A DNA stretch of 44,442 bases from positions 1 to 44,442 of the forward strand of contig DASWJP010000134.1 in the NCBI GenBank assembly GCA_036397065.1. The letters run 5' to 3'. Both the position numbers and the translations under genes were made by a program. The first letter of the stretch is position 1, and each line of letters starts with the position of its first letter. The DNA comes from JAJFGI01 sp036397065 (GTDB lineage Bacteria; Pseudomonadota; Alphaproteobacteria; Kiloniellales; J153). This document shows, in pieces, positions 1 through 8,289 of this stretch. The notes beneath the pieces were generated by a model. That model was not told the DNA's origin and searched no databases. It was given only the letters and a program-made list of their open reading frames with translations.

Positions 1-329
1 CCGCCGGACTCACGCGGCCCATCCACCTCGATCCGTGCCTTTTCATGAATGCCGCTCTGCTGCAGGAAATCGCGCAGACGGCCGATTTCCTCGTCGCTCA
101 ACTGAGTTTCGCCCGGCGCGAAATTCATCACGTGGACCAAAGCGATCGGCTCGACCTGAGCTCGGATGACGGCATTGTTCTGCTGCCAATTGGCGGAATC
201 GAACGTATGGCTGATGACCACATCAACCGGCTTCACTTCCGTTTGATCTATTTGACAGCCAGCGAGCAAGGCAGCCGGCAGAATCAGAGCCAGCTTGGCT
301 CCGCGGATATGAATTCTGCGACCTGGCAT
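1..329 (-). CDS. cpaD: CpaD-like Tad pilus assembly lipoprotein (partial, 3' end outside window)
   Basis: The gene runs leftwards off the window, so only about 109 N-terminal residues are visible. They start MPGRRIHIRGAKLALILP and contain a lipobox ending LLAGC near residue 26, so this is an exported lipoprotein. After the signal comes a region typical of CpaD, a periplasmic or outer-membrane component of Tad (type IVc) pilus secretion that works with the CpaC secretin. The ATG follows an AGGAGG ribosome site and lies 10 bases beyond the cpaC stop, so both sit in one operon. The call rests on the lipobox, length so far and position; the C-terminal part is not seen. Confidence 0.8.
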   Translation of the reverse strand, partial: MPGRRIHIRGAKLALILPAALLAGCQIDQTEVKPVDVVISHTFDSANWQQNNAVIRAQVEPIALVHVMNFAPGETQLSDEEIGRLRDFLQQSGIHEKARIEVDGPRESG

Positions 330-339
330 CCTGCCCTCC

Positions 340-1704
340 TCAATCGAGCAAATAGCCGGTGGCGCGGGCATCGCGGTTCGCTGTCGCCGAGCCGGACAGC
401 GGAATAACGCGCGATTGAGCCACGGGTTTGGTTGCTTCGGCCTTCGATGCGGACTTGTAATAAGGGTCGGTTGGCAACGTCACTTCAACGTCGGACGTCG
501 GCTCGACCAAATATGGTGTCACAACGATGACGAGTTCGGTCTCATTGCGCTCGAACCGTTCGCTCTTGAACAAGGCACCCAGGATCGGCAGATCGCCGAG
601 ACCGGGGGTCTTCTTGATGAGTTCCTGCGAGTCGCTGAGCAAGAGGCCGGCAATGGCAAAGCTTTGGCCCGAGGCCAATTCGACCGTCGTCTCCGCGCGC
701 CGGGTGGTCAGGCCCGGCACCTGCACGCTGCCGATGGTGACGGCGCCCGCGTTGGTCAGCTGGCTGACCTCAGGCTTGACGCGAAGGCTGATACGGCTTT
801 CGCCAACGATCGTCGGCGTGAAGGCGAGGCTGACACCGAATTCCTTGAACACGATGGTGACAACGCCGTCATCTTCGGAGACTGGGATCGGGAACTCGCC
901 ACCCGCCAGGAAGCTGGCCGTCTCGCCGGAAAGCGCCGTCAAGTTCGGTTCGGCAAGAACGGTGATCAAACCATCGTCGGCCAGGGCATCGACCAGGGCG
1001 TTTACGTTGAACGTGCCGTTATTGTAGCTAGGACTCAGCAGAGCGCTAGATTCCAACGTCGAATTGAACGTGGAGAAGCCGATCAGGAAGCTTCCCGTGG
1101 AGTAGAGAGCATCCCAGTTGAAGCCGAAGCGGTTGAGAACCTGGCGCGAAACCTCGGCAATGCGAACCCGCAGATTGACCTGGGTCGGTTCGGTCACCCG
1201 CAGCTGATTGATGACCTCTTCGCCTTTGCCGATGAATCGAACCGCCAATCGGCGTACATTTTCCGCATCGATGGCGGTCGCCACACTTCCGCTCAGAATG
1301 ATGCCACCGGCCACCGACGAGGCCTTGACGCCACCAGCGGGCAACAGCCGATCGATGTTTTCCTGCAGCCGTCCGATATTGTGCTCGATGACAACCTGCA
1401 CATTGGCGACGACATTCTCGTTCCTGTCGACGGCGAAAAGCGTAGTCTGGCCGGGGGTCTTGCCGAAGACATAGATCATTCGCGCGGACTTGACGTTGAC
1501 GTCGGCGATTTCCGGGTTGGCGATGAACACCGAGGAGGCTGGCGTCGGCAGACGAACCAGACGGCCCTCGTTCATCTCCACCGTCAGCCGACCGCTCAAC
1601 GGCGATGACGCGGACGGATCGGTTTGTGCCGGTGCCGGTGCCGGCCAAAGTGTGGCGGCAGCGAGCAGGATGATGGCGATCAGACTGGTGCGTTTGGCCA
1701 ACAT
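340..1704 (-). CDS. cpaC: CpaC/RcpA secretin of the Tad pilus
   Basis: This 454-residue protein has a cleavable signal peptide (about residues 1-26, ending APAPAQ). It is followed by the N-terminal pilus/secretin domain (GRLVRLPTPASSVFIANPEIADV), a BON-like segment (about 105-170, including GGIILSGSV) and the secretin core (about 180-400). The core shows VPGLTTRRAETTVEL and FAIAGLL, hallmarks of type II/III secretins. It should form the outer-membrane ring through which the Flp pilus leaves. Its ATG overlaps the cpaB stop by one base (TAATG), which suggests translational coupling. A Ser/Ala tail of about 50 residues follows the core. Confidence 0.93.
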   Translation of the reverse strand: MLAKRTSLIAIILLAAATLWPAPAPAQTDPSASSPLSGRLTVEMNEGRLVRLPTPASSVFIANPEIADVNVKSARMIYVFGKTPGQTTLFAVDRNENVVANVQVVIEHNIGRLQENIDRLLPAGGVKASSVAGGIILSGSVATAIDAENVRRLAVRFIGKGEEVINQLRVTEPTQVNLRVRIAEVSRQVLNRFGFNWDALYSTGSFLIGFSTFNSTLESSALLSPSYNNGTFNVNALVDALADDGLITVLAEPNLTALSGETASFLAGGEFPIPVSEDDGVVTIVFKEFGVSLAFTPTIVGESRISLRVKPEVSQLTNAGAVTIGSVQVPGLTTRRAETTVELASGQSFAIAGLLLSDSQELIKKTPGLGDLPILGALFKSERFERNETELVIVVTPYLVEPTSDVEVTLPTDPYYKSASKAEATKPVAQSRVIPLSGSATANRDARATGYLLD

Positions 1705-2618
1705 TATTGCCTCTTGTCGAAGCGCTGCTCTTGGCTTTCTTTGCCGCGATTGACTTGAACGATATCTTGGTTCGTGCCGGACGGGCGCCAGATCAGGCGG
1801 CTGACCTCGGAATCCCAGGTGTATGTCTGGCCACGCTCCGGATCCAGTTCGGCCAGGGGTTCCCCCGAATTCACCAGGCTGTCCATTTCTGCGTCATCCT
1901 TGGCAAGGCTGCGAAGCGCCAGCGACAGGGCGCCCAAATCATTTGCCACGGTCAGCAGTTCGGTTTGCTTGGGTGTCAGCTCGAAAGTCGCGTTCTTGCC
2001 GACCTTCGCTTCACCGGTTTCATCATTTGTCGTCTGATCGATGGCCAGAACGCGCACGTTGCTCAGAATGGTTTCGCTCGCACGGCGGATCGTATCGCCG
2101 CGCGGGATCTGGTGCGTGAGAATGACGTCCACCCGGTCGCCCGGCTGGACGAAGCCGGCGATTCCCGAAGTCGCGTCGACACGCACGGACATGGCGCGAA
2201 AGCCGGGGCGCAGGACGGCCGCCAGGAAACCTCGTTCGCCGGCCTTGATGATACGGCCGCGGGCGATCGGCTCACCGGCTGAGATGCCGCGCCGGACCAC
2301 AGCGCCGAGGACTTCCTCATCCGCGGCCGCTTCTTGAATCGCGGTCTCCTCGGGCGTGGCATGTTTCCGAACGATATATGTTTCGGGCAGAGCCTCGTCC
2401 GGCCAAGCCTGCCAGCGAACATTCTCTTTCTTGAGAAGCATTCCCGACGGCAAATCCTCATTGGCGACGAGAACGTACGTGCTGGCGGGCACGGCCTCCG
2501 CCACCGGTGCGGCGACCGTTTCAACCCGCTGGCTGTTCAGCCAGCTCCGCGCAAGCAAGCCCGTGCCCACGGTGATGAGCAGGGCCGCCACCACGAGAAG
2601 AATGTTCCTAACCGACAT
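1704..2618 (-). CDS. cpaB: CpaB/RcpC Tad pilus assembly protein
   Basis: This 304-residue protein has one N-terminal membrane segment (about 5-24), then a SAF-type domain (about 47-115) with the family motif VLVANEDLPSGMLLKKENVRW. A second domain (about 130-250) contains FRAMSVRVD and GFVQPGDRVDVILT, as in RcpC/CpaB. CpaB proteins sit in the periplasm and help assemble or stabilise the secretin complex. The start is 4 bases after the cpaA stop and the stop overlaps cpaC, consistent with one transcript. Length is normal and nothing is broken. Confidence 0.92.
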   Translation of the reverse strand: MSVRNILLVVAALLITVGTGLLARSWLNSQRVETVAAPVAEAVPASTYVLVANEDLPSGMLLKKENVRWQAWPDEALPETYIVRKHATPEETAIQEAAADEEVLGAVVRRGISAGEPIARGRIIKAGERGFLAAVLRPGFRAMSVRVDATSGIAGFVQPGDRVDVILTHQIPRGDTIRRASETILSNVRVLAIDQTTNDETGEAKVGKNATFELTPKQTELLTVANDLGALSLALRSLAKDDAEMDSLVNSGEPLAELDPERGQTYTWDSEVSRLIWRPSGTNQDIVQVNRGKESQEQRFDKRQ

Positions 2619-2622
2619 GGCC

Positions 2623-3129
2623 TTACTTTAACCGTAGTAGTGTAAATGCTACGTAAAGAGCAGCCACCGCGATGGCCGCCCCATAGGGCATTTGTTGCTT
2701 GCCGATCAAGGGGTCAGAAGCAGTCTGAAGGGCCAGAACCAAACTGGGTGCCTGGGCGAAGCGATGCTGCAGCCATATGAACAGGGCAATAACCCCACCG
2801 GCCAGCGTTGTCACAAACAGGAACGGGAAAAAGAGCTGTGGGCCGCCCCAAAGTGTCACCGCGGCGAACAGTTTGACGTCCCCGGCGCCGCAATAGCGCC
2901 TGGAATACATGAAGAACCCCACAATCAGCGCTGCACCGGCCAGGCCTGCCGCCGATAACCAGTCCACGGGCACCGGTGCGGCGAATACATAGGCCGGATA
3001 GAGCAGGGCCACCGCCAAGGCCAGGCGGTTCGGAATCCGAAAAGTCAGTATGTCGCTGACCGCGGCCCAGAAAACCAGCGCGGCAAAACACACGACCTCG
3101 AAATCGGCCACGAATGTGGAGGCAGGCAT
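2623..3129 (-). CDS. cpaA: CpaA prepilin peptidase (A24 family)
   Basis: This polytopic inner-membrane aspartic protease cleaves Flp prepilins. The two catalytic aspartates are visible, the first in AVSDILTFRIPN and the second in the GxGD signature of CGAGDVKLFAAV. There are about five hydrophobic segments. I chose the ATG at 3129 (MPASTFVADFEVV), giving about 168 residues, typical of the short Tad peptidases. An in-frame TTG at 3189 would add 20 hydrophilic residues and is less likely. It lies between flp and cpaB, the normal order in Caulobacter-type tad loci. Confidence 0.9.
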   Translation of the reverse strand: MPASTFVADFEVVCFAALVFWAAVSDILTFRIPNRLALAVALLYPAYVFAAPVPVDWLSAAGLAGAALIVGFFMYSRRYCGAGDVKLFAAVTLWGGPQLFFPFLFVTTLAGGVIALFIWLQHRFAQAPSLVLALQTASDPLIGKQQMPYGAAIAVAALYVAFTLLRLK

Positions 3130-3206
3130 GGACTTTCTCGCACCACCACGAACAATCGAGGCCGGGGAGACGATGCTCCCCGACCCCAATTCGTTCGTAA
3201 GATTAT

Positions 3207-3233
3207 CGGCAGCTCTCTTAGGTGGAGCTGTCG
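3207..3233 (-). terminator. stem-loop between flp and cpaA
   Basis: CGGCAGCTC and GAGCTGTCG form a 9-bp stem with one G-T type mismatch around a 9-base loop, 27 bases past the flp stop. There is no clear T-run, so full termination is doubtful. Such a stem could attenuate transcription or protect the flp mRNA, letting the pilin be made in excess over the assembly proteins. Confidence 0.4.
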
Positions 3234-3260
3234 CCTCGTGTGTTACGCAACCGGCGCTGC

Positions 3261-3452
3261 TTACGGAGCAGGGGCCGTCGGGATAACGTTTTCCAACTCG
3301 CCGGAAACGAAGGTGAAAATGTTGTTCAACGAAGTGCCCAAGGCGCCGAGCGCGGTAATCGCGGCGACCGACACGAGCGCGGCGATCAGGCCATATTCAA
3401 TGGCCGTCGCGCCGTCTTCGTCACGATAAAACGACTTCACATGCTTCAGCAT
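3261..3452 (-). CDS. flp: Flp/Fap-type Tad major pilin
   Basis: This 63-residue prepilin has a short charged leader (MLKHVKSFYRDEDG), then ATAIEYGLIAALVSVAAITA, the Flp signature. CpaA should cut after the Gly, leaving the Glu-Tyr pair that defines Flp pilins. The hydrophobic helix follows and the tail ends in VIPTAPAP. An AAGGGAG ribosome site sits about 9 bases before the ATG. As the first gene of the visible locus it is the likely main fibre subunit. The AT-rich region upstream should hold its promoter. Confidence 0.95.
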   Translation of the reverse strand: MLKHVKSFYRDEDGATAIEYGLIAALVSVAAITALGALGTSLNNIFTFVSGELENVIPTAPAP

Positions 3453-3985
3453 GATATGGACTCCCTTTTAAGCGCATCAACGAGGGTAATATTTAGACCA
3501 AGCGGGTTAATGAAGTGTAAAAGAAATAATAAAACATTTTCATTAAAATACTATCTAAAGAAAATCAATGAAATCATGATGTAACAAAACAATATAAAAT
3601 AAATAACCTCTCATATTTCTAATTTTTTCCTTTGATCGGCACGTCTATGCATGCGGTTTCATTGTCTGGCTGGCATATCAGCCATGGCCATCCGTTAAAA
3701 ACACCCGGATTCGGCCGGAATATTTAGCGGCATGAGGCGGATCCGCGTCCGCCGGGGTTCCCGGATGGTCCTGGCTGACCTCCCGGCCATGCGATCACGG
3801 GCGGAGGCGGAGGAAGGCATTGGTTTTCCAGGGCCCGCCCGCCGATACCGGCAAACCCGCCGAAATCGTCGAGCGGACCAGAATCCTTTCATAAGAATAC
3901 TTTAATCCCGATCCGGCATGGTGGGGGTCAGGCGTTCCGTGATCAGGGTCATGCGCCAAATCAACCAGCATGCAGGGCGGTCATA
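3453..3985. other. AT-rich intergenic region between divergent flp and GT-C genes
   Basis: No convincing gene is present. Bases about 3470-3640 are strikingly AT-rich against GC-rich surroundings, with many short A and T runs, and must carry the flp promoter. Bases 3650-3985 return to high GC. A 65-codon minus-strand frame at 3695-3892 is Arg-rich and looks like a chance frame. A candidate CtrA box is listed separately. Confidence 0.6.
3506..3521 (-). promoter_or_regulatory. candidate CtrA box upstream of flp
   Basis: On the minus strand the sequence reads TTTA-CACTTCA-TTAAC, one mismatch from the CtrA full site TTAA-N7-TTAAC. It lies about 55 bases upstream of the flp start codon. CtrA activates the pilA pilin gene in Caulobacter, so the position makes sense. 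AT-rich sequence makes chance matches common, so this stays a candidate. Confidence 0.35.
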
Positions 3986-5890
3986 GTGTCTTCGCCGAAC
4001 AAACTCGCTTTACCCGGTTGGTCGGATACCACGCGAAGGCTTGCCACGGATGAACCGGGCGTCGGCCTGGCTGTCCTCATTGCCAGCTTTCTGATTGTCG
4101 TGATTCAGGCGGGCGCGGTGGTTCGCGGGTTCGTGCCGGTCTTTGATGGCGGCCTCGTCGATACCGATGATTATATGCGTCTCGTTCGTGTCGAGCACTT
4201 GTGGCAAACTGGCGCCTGGTTTGATTCCGTCATTCCGCGGGTGGATCCGCCGGCCGGTCTGGAGTTGCACTGGACCCGGCCGATGGATGTGTTGCTCATG
4301 GCCGGTGCCTTGCTGGGGACGCCCCTGCTGGGATTTAAGTCGGCACTGTTCTGGTGGGGCTCGGCCATCAGTCCCGTGCTGCAAATTCTATCGGTGGCCA
4401 CCCTGGTTTGGGCGGCCGCGCCGCTGATCACCCGCCGCTGGTTGCCACTGGTTGCATTGCTCTATGTGGCTCAGCCAAGCCTCATGCTCCGCTTCCTGGC
4501 GGGCCGTCCCGATCATCATAGCCTGCTCATCCTGCTGTTTGTCTTGACGCTCGGATTTGGCCTGCGCGTCGCCCAGAATCCGGACAAGCGGTCGAATGCG
4601 ATCTGGGGCGGCTTGGTCGGCGCCATGGCCATCTGGGTGAGCGTCGAATCCCTGGTGAGCATGGTGGCGGTGATCGCGGCGTTCGCCTTATTCTGGCTCT
4701 TCAGCGACCGGCGGTTTGCACGGGCGCTGGTAGCCTATTCGGCCGGCCTGTGCGTCGGCGTGGCGATGGCCCTGTTGATCGATCGCGGTGTCTTCGGCGC
4801 CCTGGCCGTCGAGGCCGACAAGATATCCCTCCCGCATTTGGCCATGTTCGCCGGCAATGGCGTTGTGTGGTGGATGCTGGCCGGTGCCGAAGACCGCGGC
4901 TGGCTGGGCTTGGCCCGTCCATGGCGCGCGACGTGGGCCATGCTTGGCGCGGTGTCGGTGTCGGCGCTGCTGGTTTGGTTCTTTCCGCAGATCATTGCCG
5001 ACCCCATGAATGCCGGGGGCGATCTCTACGTCCGTAAGCATCTGACCCATGTGTCCGAGATTCAGCCCGTGATCGCCTGGTCGGAGCTGACCGGTCAGTC
5101 CGCGGCATCGTCGATTGGGACAGCGTTTCTGTGGCTGGGCATTGCCCTGCCGGCCGTTCCCTGGCTGGTCTACCAATGCGTCGTCGGCCAGGTTTCAGAA
5201 CGGCGGATGTGGCTCCTTCTGGGGGTTGCAGCCCTGGTGTTCGTGCCGCTGACGGCGTACCAGATTCGCTGGTCCACGTCGGCCCAAACCGTTCTTGTCC
5301 TGCCGTATGCGTGCTTGATGGCGGCCGTGGCGCAGCACCTTGCGGTGGCGTTGCCCGACAATCTTGTCCGTATCGTTCGGCCGTTCGTGATTATCGGAAT
5401 GTGCGTGTGGGTTTTTGTGCCGAATGTTTTGGCCAACAGATTCAACGGCACTCCTAATTCCTTGAGTGATGGTGAAAACGCATGTCCGATCAACGGCTTA
5501 GAATCCACATTGAATGACCCAGCCGGTCTGGGGTCCCGTTCGATGAAAATTCTGGCCTTTATAGACTACGGTCCCGAGATCTTGTACCGCACACGCCATT
5601 CCGTTCTTTCGATCCCGAACCACCGGTACCAAGCCGGGTTCGCCGCGAGTTACCGCATCATGTCCACCGAAGACTTTTCGCTGGCCCGCACATGGATGCG
5701 CGAGAAATCTGTCGATCTGGTTTTGATTTGTATGAACGGATCGGACGAGACGTTTTACGAGTCTGAATCCGGCGGCCGGACTCTCGCCAGCGCGCTCAAC
5801 GAAAATGCGCCGCCGCCCTTCCTGACCCCGATTCCATTGCCGGCAGAAGCCGGATCGATGCGGTTGTTCGCGGTCCGCCCCGACGCCTAG
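3986..5890 (+). CDS. large multi-span membrane protein, GT-C glycosyltransferase-like (STT3/AglB-like)
   Basis: This 634-residue protein starts at GTG and has about 12 hydrophobic segments between residues 25 and 490, then a soluble C-terminal domain of about 140 residues. An acidic DTDDYMRL motif follows the first membrane helix, as in the first periplasmic loop of GT-C enzymes. A later AGRPDHHSLLILL recalls the Asp-His-His segment of STT3/AglB-like proteins. The likely role is transfer of a lipid-linked sugar to a periplasmic or surface acceptor; the acceptor is unknown. The neighbouring Tad pilin is an attractive but unproven target. The stop overlaps the convergent receiver-MipZ stop by 4 bases. 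Confidence 0.6.
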   Translation: MSSPNKLALPGWSDTTRRLATDEPGVGLAVLIASFLIVVIQAGAVVRGFVPVFDGGLVDTDDYMRLVRVEHLWQTGAWFDSVIPRVDPPAGLELHWTRPMDVLLMAGALLGTPLLGFKSALFWWGSAISPVLQILSVATLVWAAAPLITRRWLPLVALLYVAQPSLMLRFLAGRPDHHSLLILLFVLTLGFGLRVAQNPDKRSNAIWGGLVGAMAIWVSVESLVSMVAVIAAFALFWLFSDRRFARALVAYSAGLCVGVAMALLIDRGVFGALAVEADKISLPHLAMFAGNGVVWWMLAGAEDRGWLGLARPWRATWAMLGAVSVSALLVWFFPQIIADPMNAGGDLYVRKHLTHVSEIQPVIAWSELTGQSAASSIGTAFLWLGIALPAVPWLVYQCVVGQVSERRMWLLLGVAALVFVPLTAYQIRWSTSAQTVLVLPYACLMAAVAQHLAVALPDNLVRIVRPFVIIGMCVWVFVPNVLANRFNGTPNSLSDGENACPINGLESTLNDPAGLGSRSMKILAFIDYGPEILYRTRHSVLSIPNHRYQAGFAASYRIMSTEDFSLARTWMREKSVDLVLICMNGSDETFYESESGGRTLASALNENAPPPFLTPIPLPAEAGSMRLFAVRPDA

Positions 5891-7344
5891 GCGGAGAGGG
5901 CGGTCACCCGCTTGGGCGTGTCCGCCGATTTGCCCTGTCGCCGGGCGTCATCCGCAGCGGGGTGCACCATCTCCAGGAGCTTGAGGAGTTCTTGCCGCGC
6001 CGCGACATGCGAGAGCGTGAATGTCTGACCGGTATCCTTGTCGCGCAGATCCAGCAAGGTCAGGCCGGAGAGAAACAGCTCGCGGTAAATCACGCGTTCG
6101 CTCAATCCCAGGCCGTCGCGGAAACCGATCTTTTTGGCCAGAGTATGCAGGATCTCGCCCATATTGCGCTTGTTGCGAGCGTCCAGCGGCGACAATCGAT
6201 TGCGCACCACCAGCCATTCGATGGACCCGCCATCGTGATCTCGGCGCCGGCGACGCGCCTCGTTGACCATCTCGCTGTAGTGACTCAGGCGGACGATGCG
6301 CAGGCTGTCGGCCTCGATCTGCGCCAGGACATCGAGGTCGAGAAAGCTGTCGTTGAGCGGCGTGATCAGGATATCGGCGTTGGCATGGGCCAGCCGCGAC
6401 AGATCGTTGTCGTGGCCGGGGGTATCGACGATCACATCATCGCAGGACGCCGTCAGCCGAACGAGCGCGGCCTCGAAGTCGTCCGCGGCCCCGGACCCTG
6501 CCGCGACGGTATGATGATCGGGAATGGGCAGGTCCAAACCCTTGCGGGTGGCGAAGTCACACCGGTTCTCGATATACCGGCTCAACGTGCATTGCGGCAA
6601 GTCCAAATCCAGGCTGCCGACCTTGCGGCCCGCGCTCATCAGTCCGACGATCAGGTGCATGGCGGTCGTCGATTTACCGGTGCCACCCTTGGCATTGCCC
6701 AGAACTATGACGCGGGCGCCGCCGCCGCGGCGCACGGGCGCACGGTGGATGGGGGCGCTTGGTGCGGTGTCATTCGGCACGGAAGCCCGGGGCACCTCCA
6801 GCCGTGGCGCGGTTGATGACGCGGGAACCCACTGGGGCAGGGGAGGTGTTTGCGGTTCCGCCGGCAGGGTAGATCCGGGCGGCGCGTAGGCGACGGCAAA
6901 ATCCCAGGGCTTGGCGCTCCCGCCTCTGGCGAGCAGGCTGCCTAGCAAGGCGGAGGCTTTGAGCGCCGGCGAAGGGCCGTGGGCGCGCCGGACGATGGCT
7001 TGCATGCGGGCGATCAGTTCGCCCTTGTCGAAGGGCTTGGTGACATAGTCGTCGGCACCGATACCGAGGCCCTTGATCTTGTCTTCTTTCCGGTCGCTGC
7101 CGGAAAGGATCAGAACCGGCGTGACCACCTTGTTGGCCCGCAATTCGCGCAGCACCTTGTGCCCGTCCATGTCCGGCAGGCTCAGGTCGAGAAGGATGAT
7201 GTTGAAACGCTCCTTGCGCGCGAGCTCGATGCCGCTTTCCCCCGTGTCCGCGCGCACGCACGTATAGCCCTGGGAGTCGAGAATCAGGGCAATGCTTTGA
7301 CTGACCGACGGATCATCCTCTACGACAAGTGCATGCATGGGCAT
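5887..7344 (-). CDS. mipZ: CtrA-like receiver domain fused to MipZ division-positioning ATPase
   Basis: This 485-residue two-domain protein starts with a response-regulator receiver (1-123). All active residues are present: D10/D11, phospho-acceptor D53 (ILLDLSLPD), S81 and K103. Phrases such as ILSGS, GADDYVTKPF and AIVRRAHG recall CtrA, but the DNA-binding domain is absent. A Pro-rich linker (about 124-208) leads to a ParA-superfamily ATPase of the MipZ subgroup (210-460). That domain has deviant Walker A GNAKGGTGKST (K219, K224), DLDL at 246-249, Walker B VIVDTPG at 304-310 and the MipZ stretch ERVIYRELFLSGLTLLDL. MipZ forms polar gradients with ParB and inhibits FtsZ. CpaE/TadZ also pairs a receiver-like domain with a ParA-like ATPase, but typically has a degenerate receiver and is less like this sequence. 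No strong ribosome site is seen. Confidence 0.88.
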   Translation of the reverse strand: MPMHALVVEDDPSVSQSIALILDSQGYTCVRADTGESGIELARKERFNIILLDLSLPDMDGHKVLRELRANKVVTPVLILSGSDRKEDKIKGLGIGADDYVTKPFDKGELIARMQAIVRRAHGPSPALKASALLGSLLARGGSAKPWDFAVAYAPPGSTLPAEPQTPPLPQWVPASSTAPRLEVPRASVPNDTAPSAPIHRAPVRRGGGARVIVLGNAKGGTGKSTTAMHLIVGLMSAGRKVGSLDLDLPQCTLSRYIENRCDFATRKGLDLPIPDHHTVAAGSGAADDFEAALVRLTASCDDVIVDTPGHDNDLSRLAHANADILITPLNDSFLDLDVLAQIEADSLRIVRLSHYSEMVNEARRRRRDHDGGSIEWLVVRNRLSPLDARNKRNMGEILHTLAKKIGFRDGLGLSERVIYRELFLSGLTLLDLRDKDTGQTFTLSHVAARQELLKLLEMVHPAADDARRQGKSADTPKRVTALSA

Positions 7345-7391
7345 ATTGGCCGCGCTCGGCGCTCACCCGCGCCCAGGCTTGGCGGCGTGTC

Positions 7392-8225
7392 CTAGGATGA
7401 GAAAACCGTGGTCCAGGTGAACGGGCCCGGCCCGCCGTTCCCATCGGTGTCGTGAGGGGCCGTCCGGGGGCGCTTGCGCTTGTGGAAGGGTGTCTTGCGC
7501 GGCCGTTCCCGCTTGACCCCGCTGACGGACCGCCCCGGATCGCTGCCGTCTTCCACAAGTTCGGTCAGCGGGCGGGTCAGGATGGCGGGTAACCTGCCGT
7601 AGTCCTCGAACAGATAGGGATCGGCCGGTGCTGCCGTGTCCGCGGCCTCTGCCTCCGGGGCTGTTCTGTCCTCGATCGCCACGCTGGGGGTGGCGTGCAG
7701 CGGCTCGGCTGCGGGCTTGCGCACGAATAGCTCGAGCGCATCGAGAATGGCCAGCAGAACGGGTTTGAGTTCTTCGGTCACGCCGGCCCGCGCCTCGCGG
7801 CGTACCGTTTCAAGATCGAGATTCAGCGGCGAGAGCTTGATATTCTCGACCTGATTTTGCAGAAGCTGCCGAAGTTCCAGCTCGCGTTCCTGATTCTGCA
7901 GCAGGGTGTCGATCCGATCCATCAGCCGCTCGTTCTCGCGCGCCAGTTGATCGAGTTTGGCGTGCTGCAGGTTGAACAGAACTTGCCACGGCGCCTCGAT
8001 GCCGCGTGTATGCGGACCGGGAATATCGGCCGCCGTCAGTGTATCCAACAGCTCCGGCGTGGTGTGGCCGCTCTCCGCGGGAGCCGCATCCGAAGCTTGG
8101 TTTTGGGCGGGAGTCTGTTGAGCGGATTCCGGAGCGGACGTGAAGGCACTGTACCAAGACCCCTCGGGCTGTTGGGCGTGAGTGGTCTCGGTCGTTACAT
8201 CGGCTGACAACGCTGGCGTAGGCAT
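7392..8225 (-). CDS. coiled-coil protein with disordered ends, unknown function
   Basis: I do not recognise this 277-residue protein. Residues 1-75 are rich in Ala, Gln, Ser and Pro and look disordered. About 85-135 form a leucine-heptad coiled coil containing KLDQLARENERLMDRIDTLL. A helical stretch (about 140-165) follows, and the C-terminus is acidic, then strongly basic (KTPFHKRKRPR). There is no signal peptide or membrane segment, so it should be cytoplasmic. It ends 47 bases before the receiver-MipZ start and begins 64 bases after the SPOR gene, as in an operon. A coiled coil between such partners suggests a scaffold or adaptor. Confidence 0.7.
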   Translation of the reverse strand: MPTPALSADVTTETTHAQQPEGSWYSAFTSAPESAQQTPAQNQASDAAPAESGHTTPELLDTLTAADIPGPHTRGIEAPWQVLFNLQHAKLDQLARENERLMDRIDTLLQNQERELELRQLLQNQVENIKLSPLNLDLETVRREARAGVTEELKPVLLAILDALELFVRKPAAEPLHATPSVAIEDRTAPEAEAADTAAPADPYLFEDYGRLPAILTRPLTELVEDGSDPGRSVSGVKRERPRKTPFHKRKRPRTAPHDTDGNGGPGPFTWTTVFSS

Positions 8226-8289
8226 GGGGCTTGGCTCTCGAGTTAGGTGCGGGCGCTAGCCGATGGGCCCCGGTCGGTGCGCCGCGCGA

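Noticed and set aside
415..1608. Long plus-strand frame opposite cpaC
   Set aside because: Composition reflects the third-position GC of the secretin gene on the other strand; no domain or ribosome site.
3695..3892. 65-residue minus-strand protein in the flp upstream region
   Set aside because: Arg-rich, no ribosome site, no similarity to anything known.
5887..7344. Naming the receiver-ATPase protein CpaE/TadZ because it neighbours tad genes
   Set aside because: Receiver residues are intact and the ATPase carries MipZ-specific stretches; kept only as an alternative.
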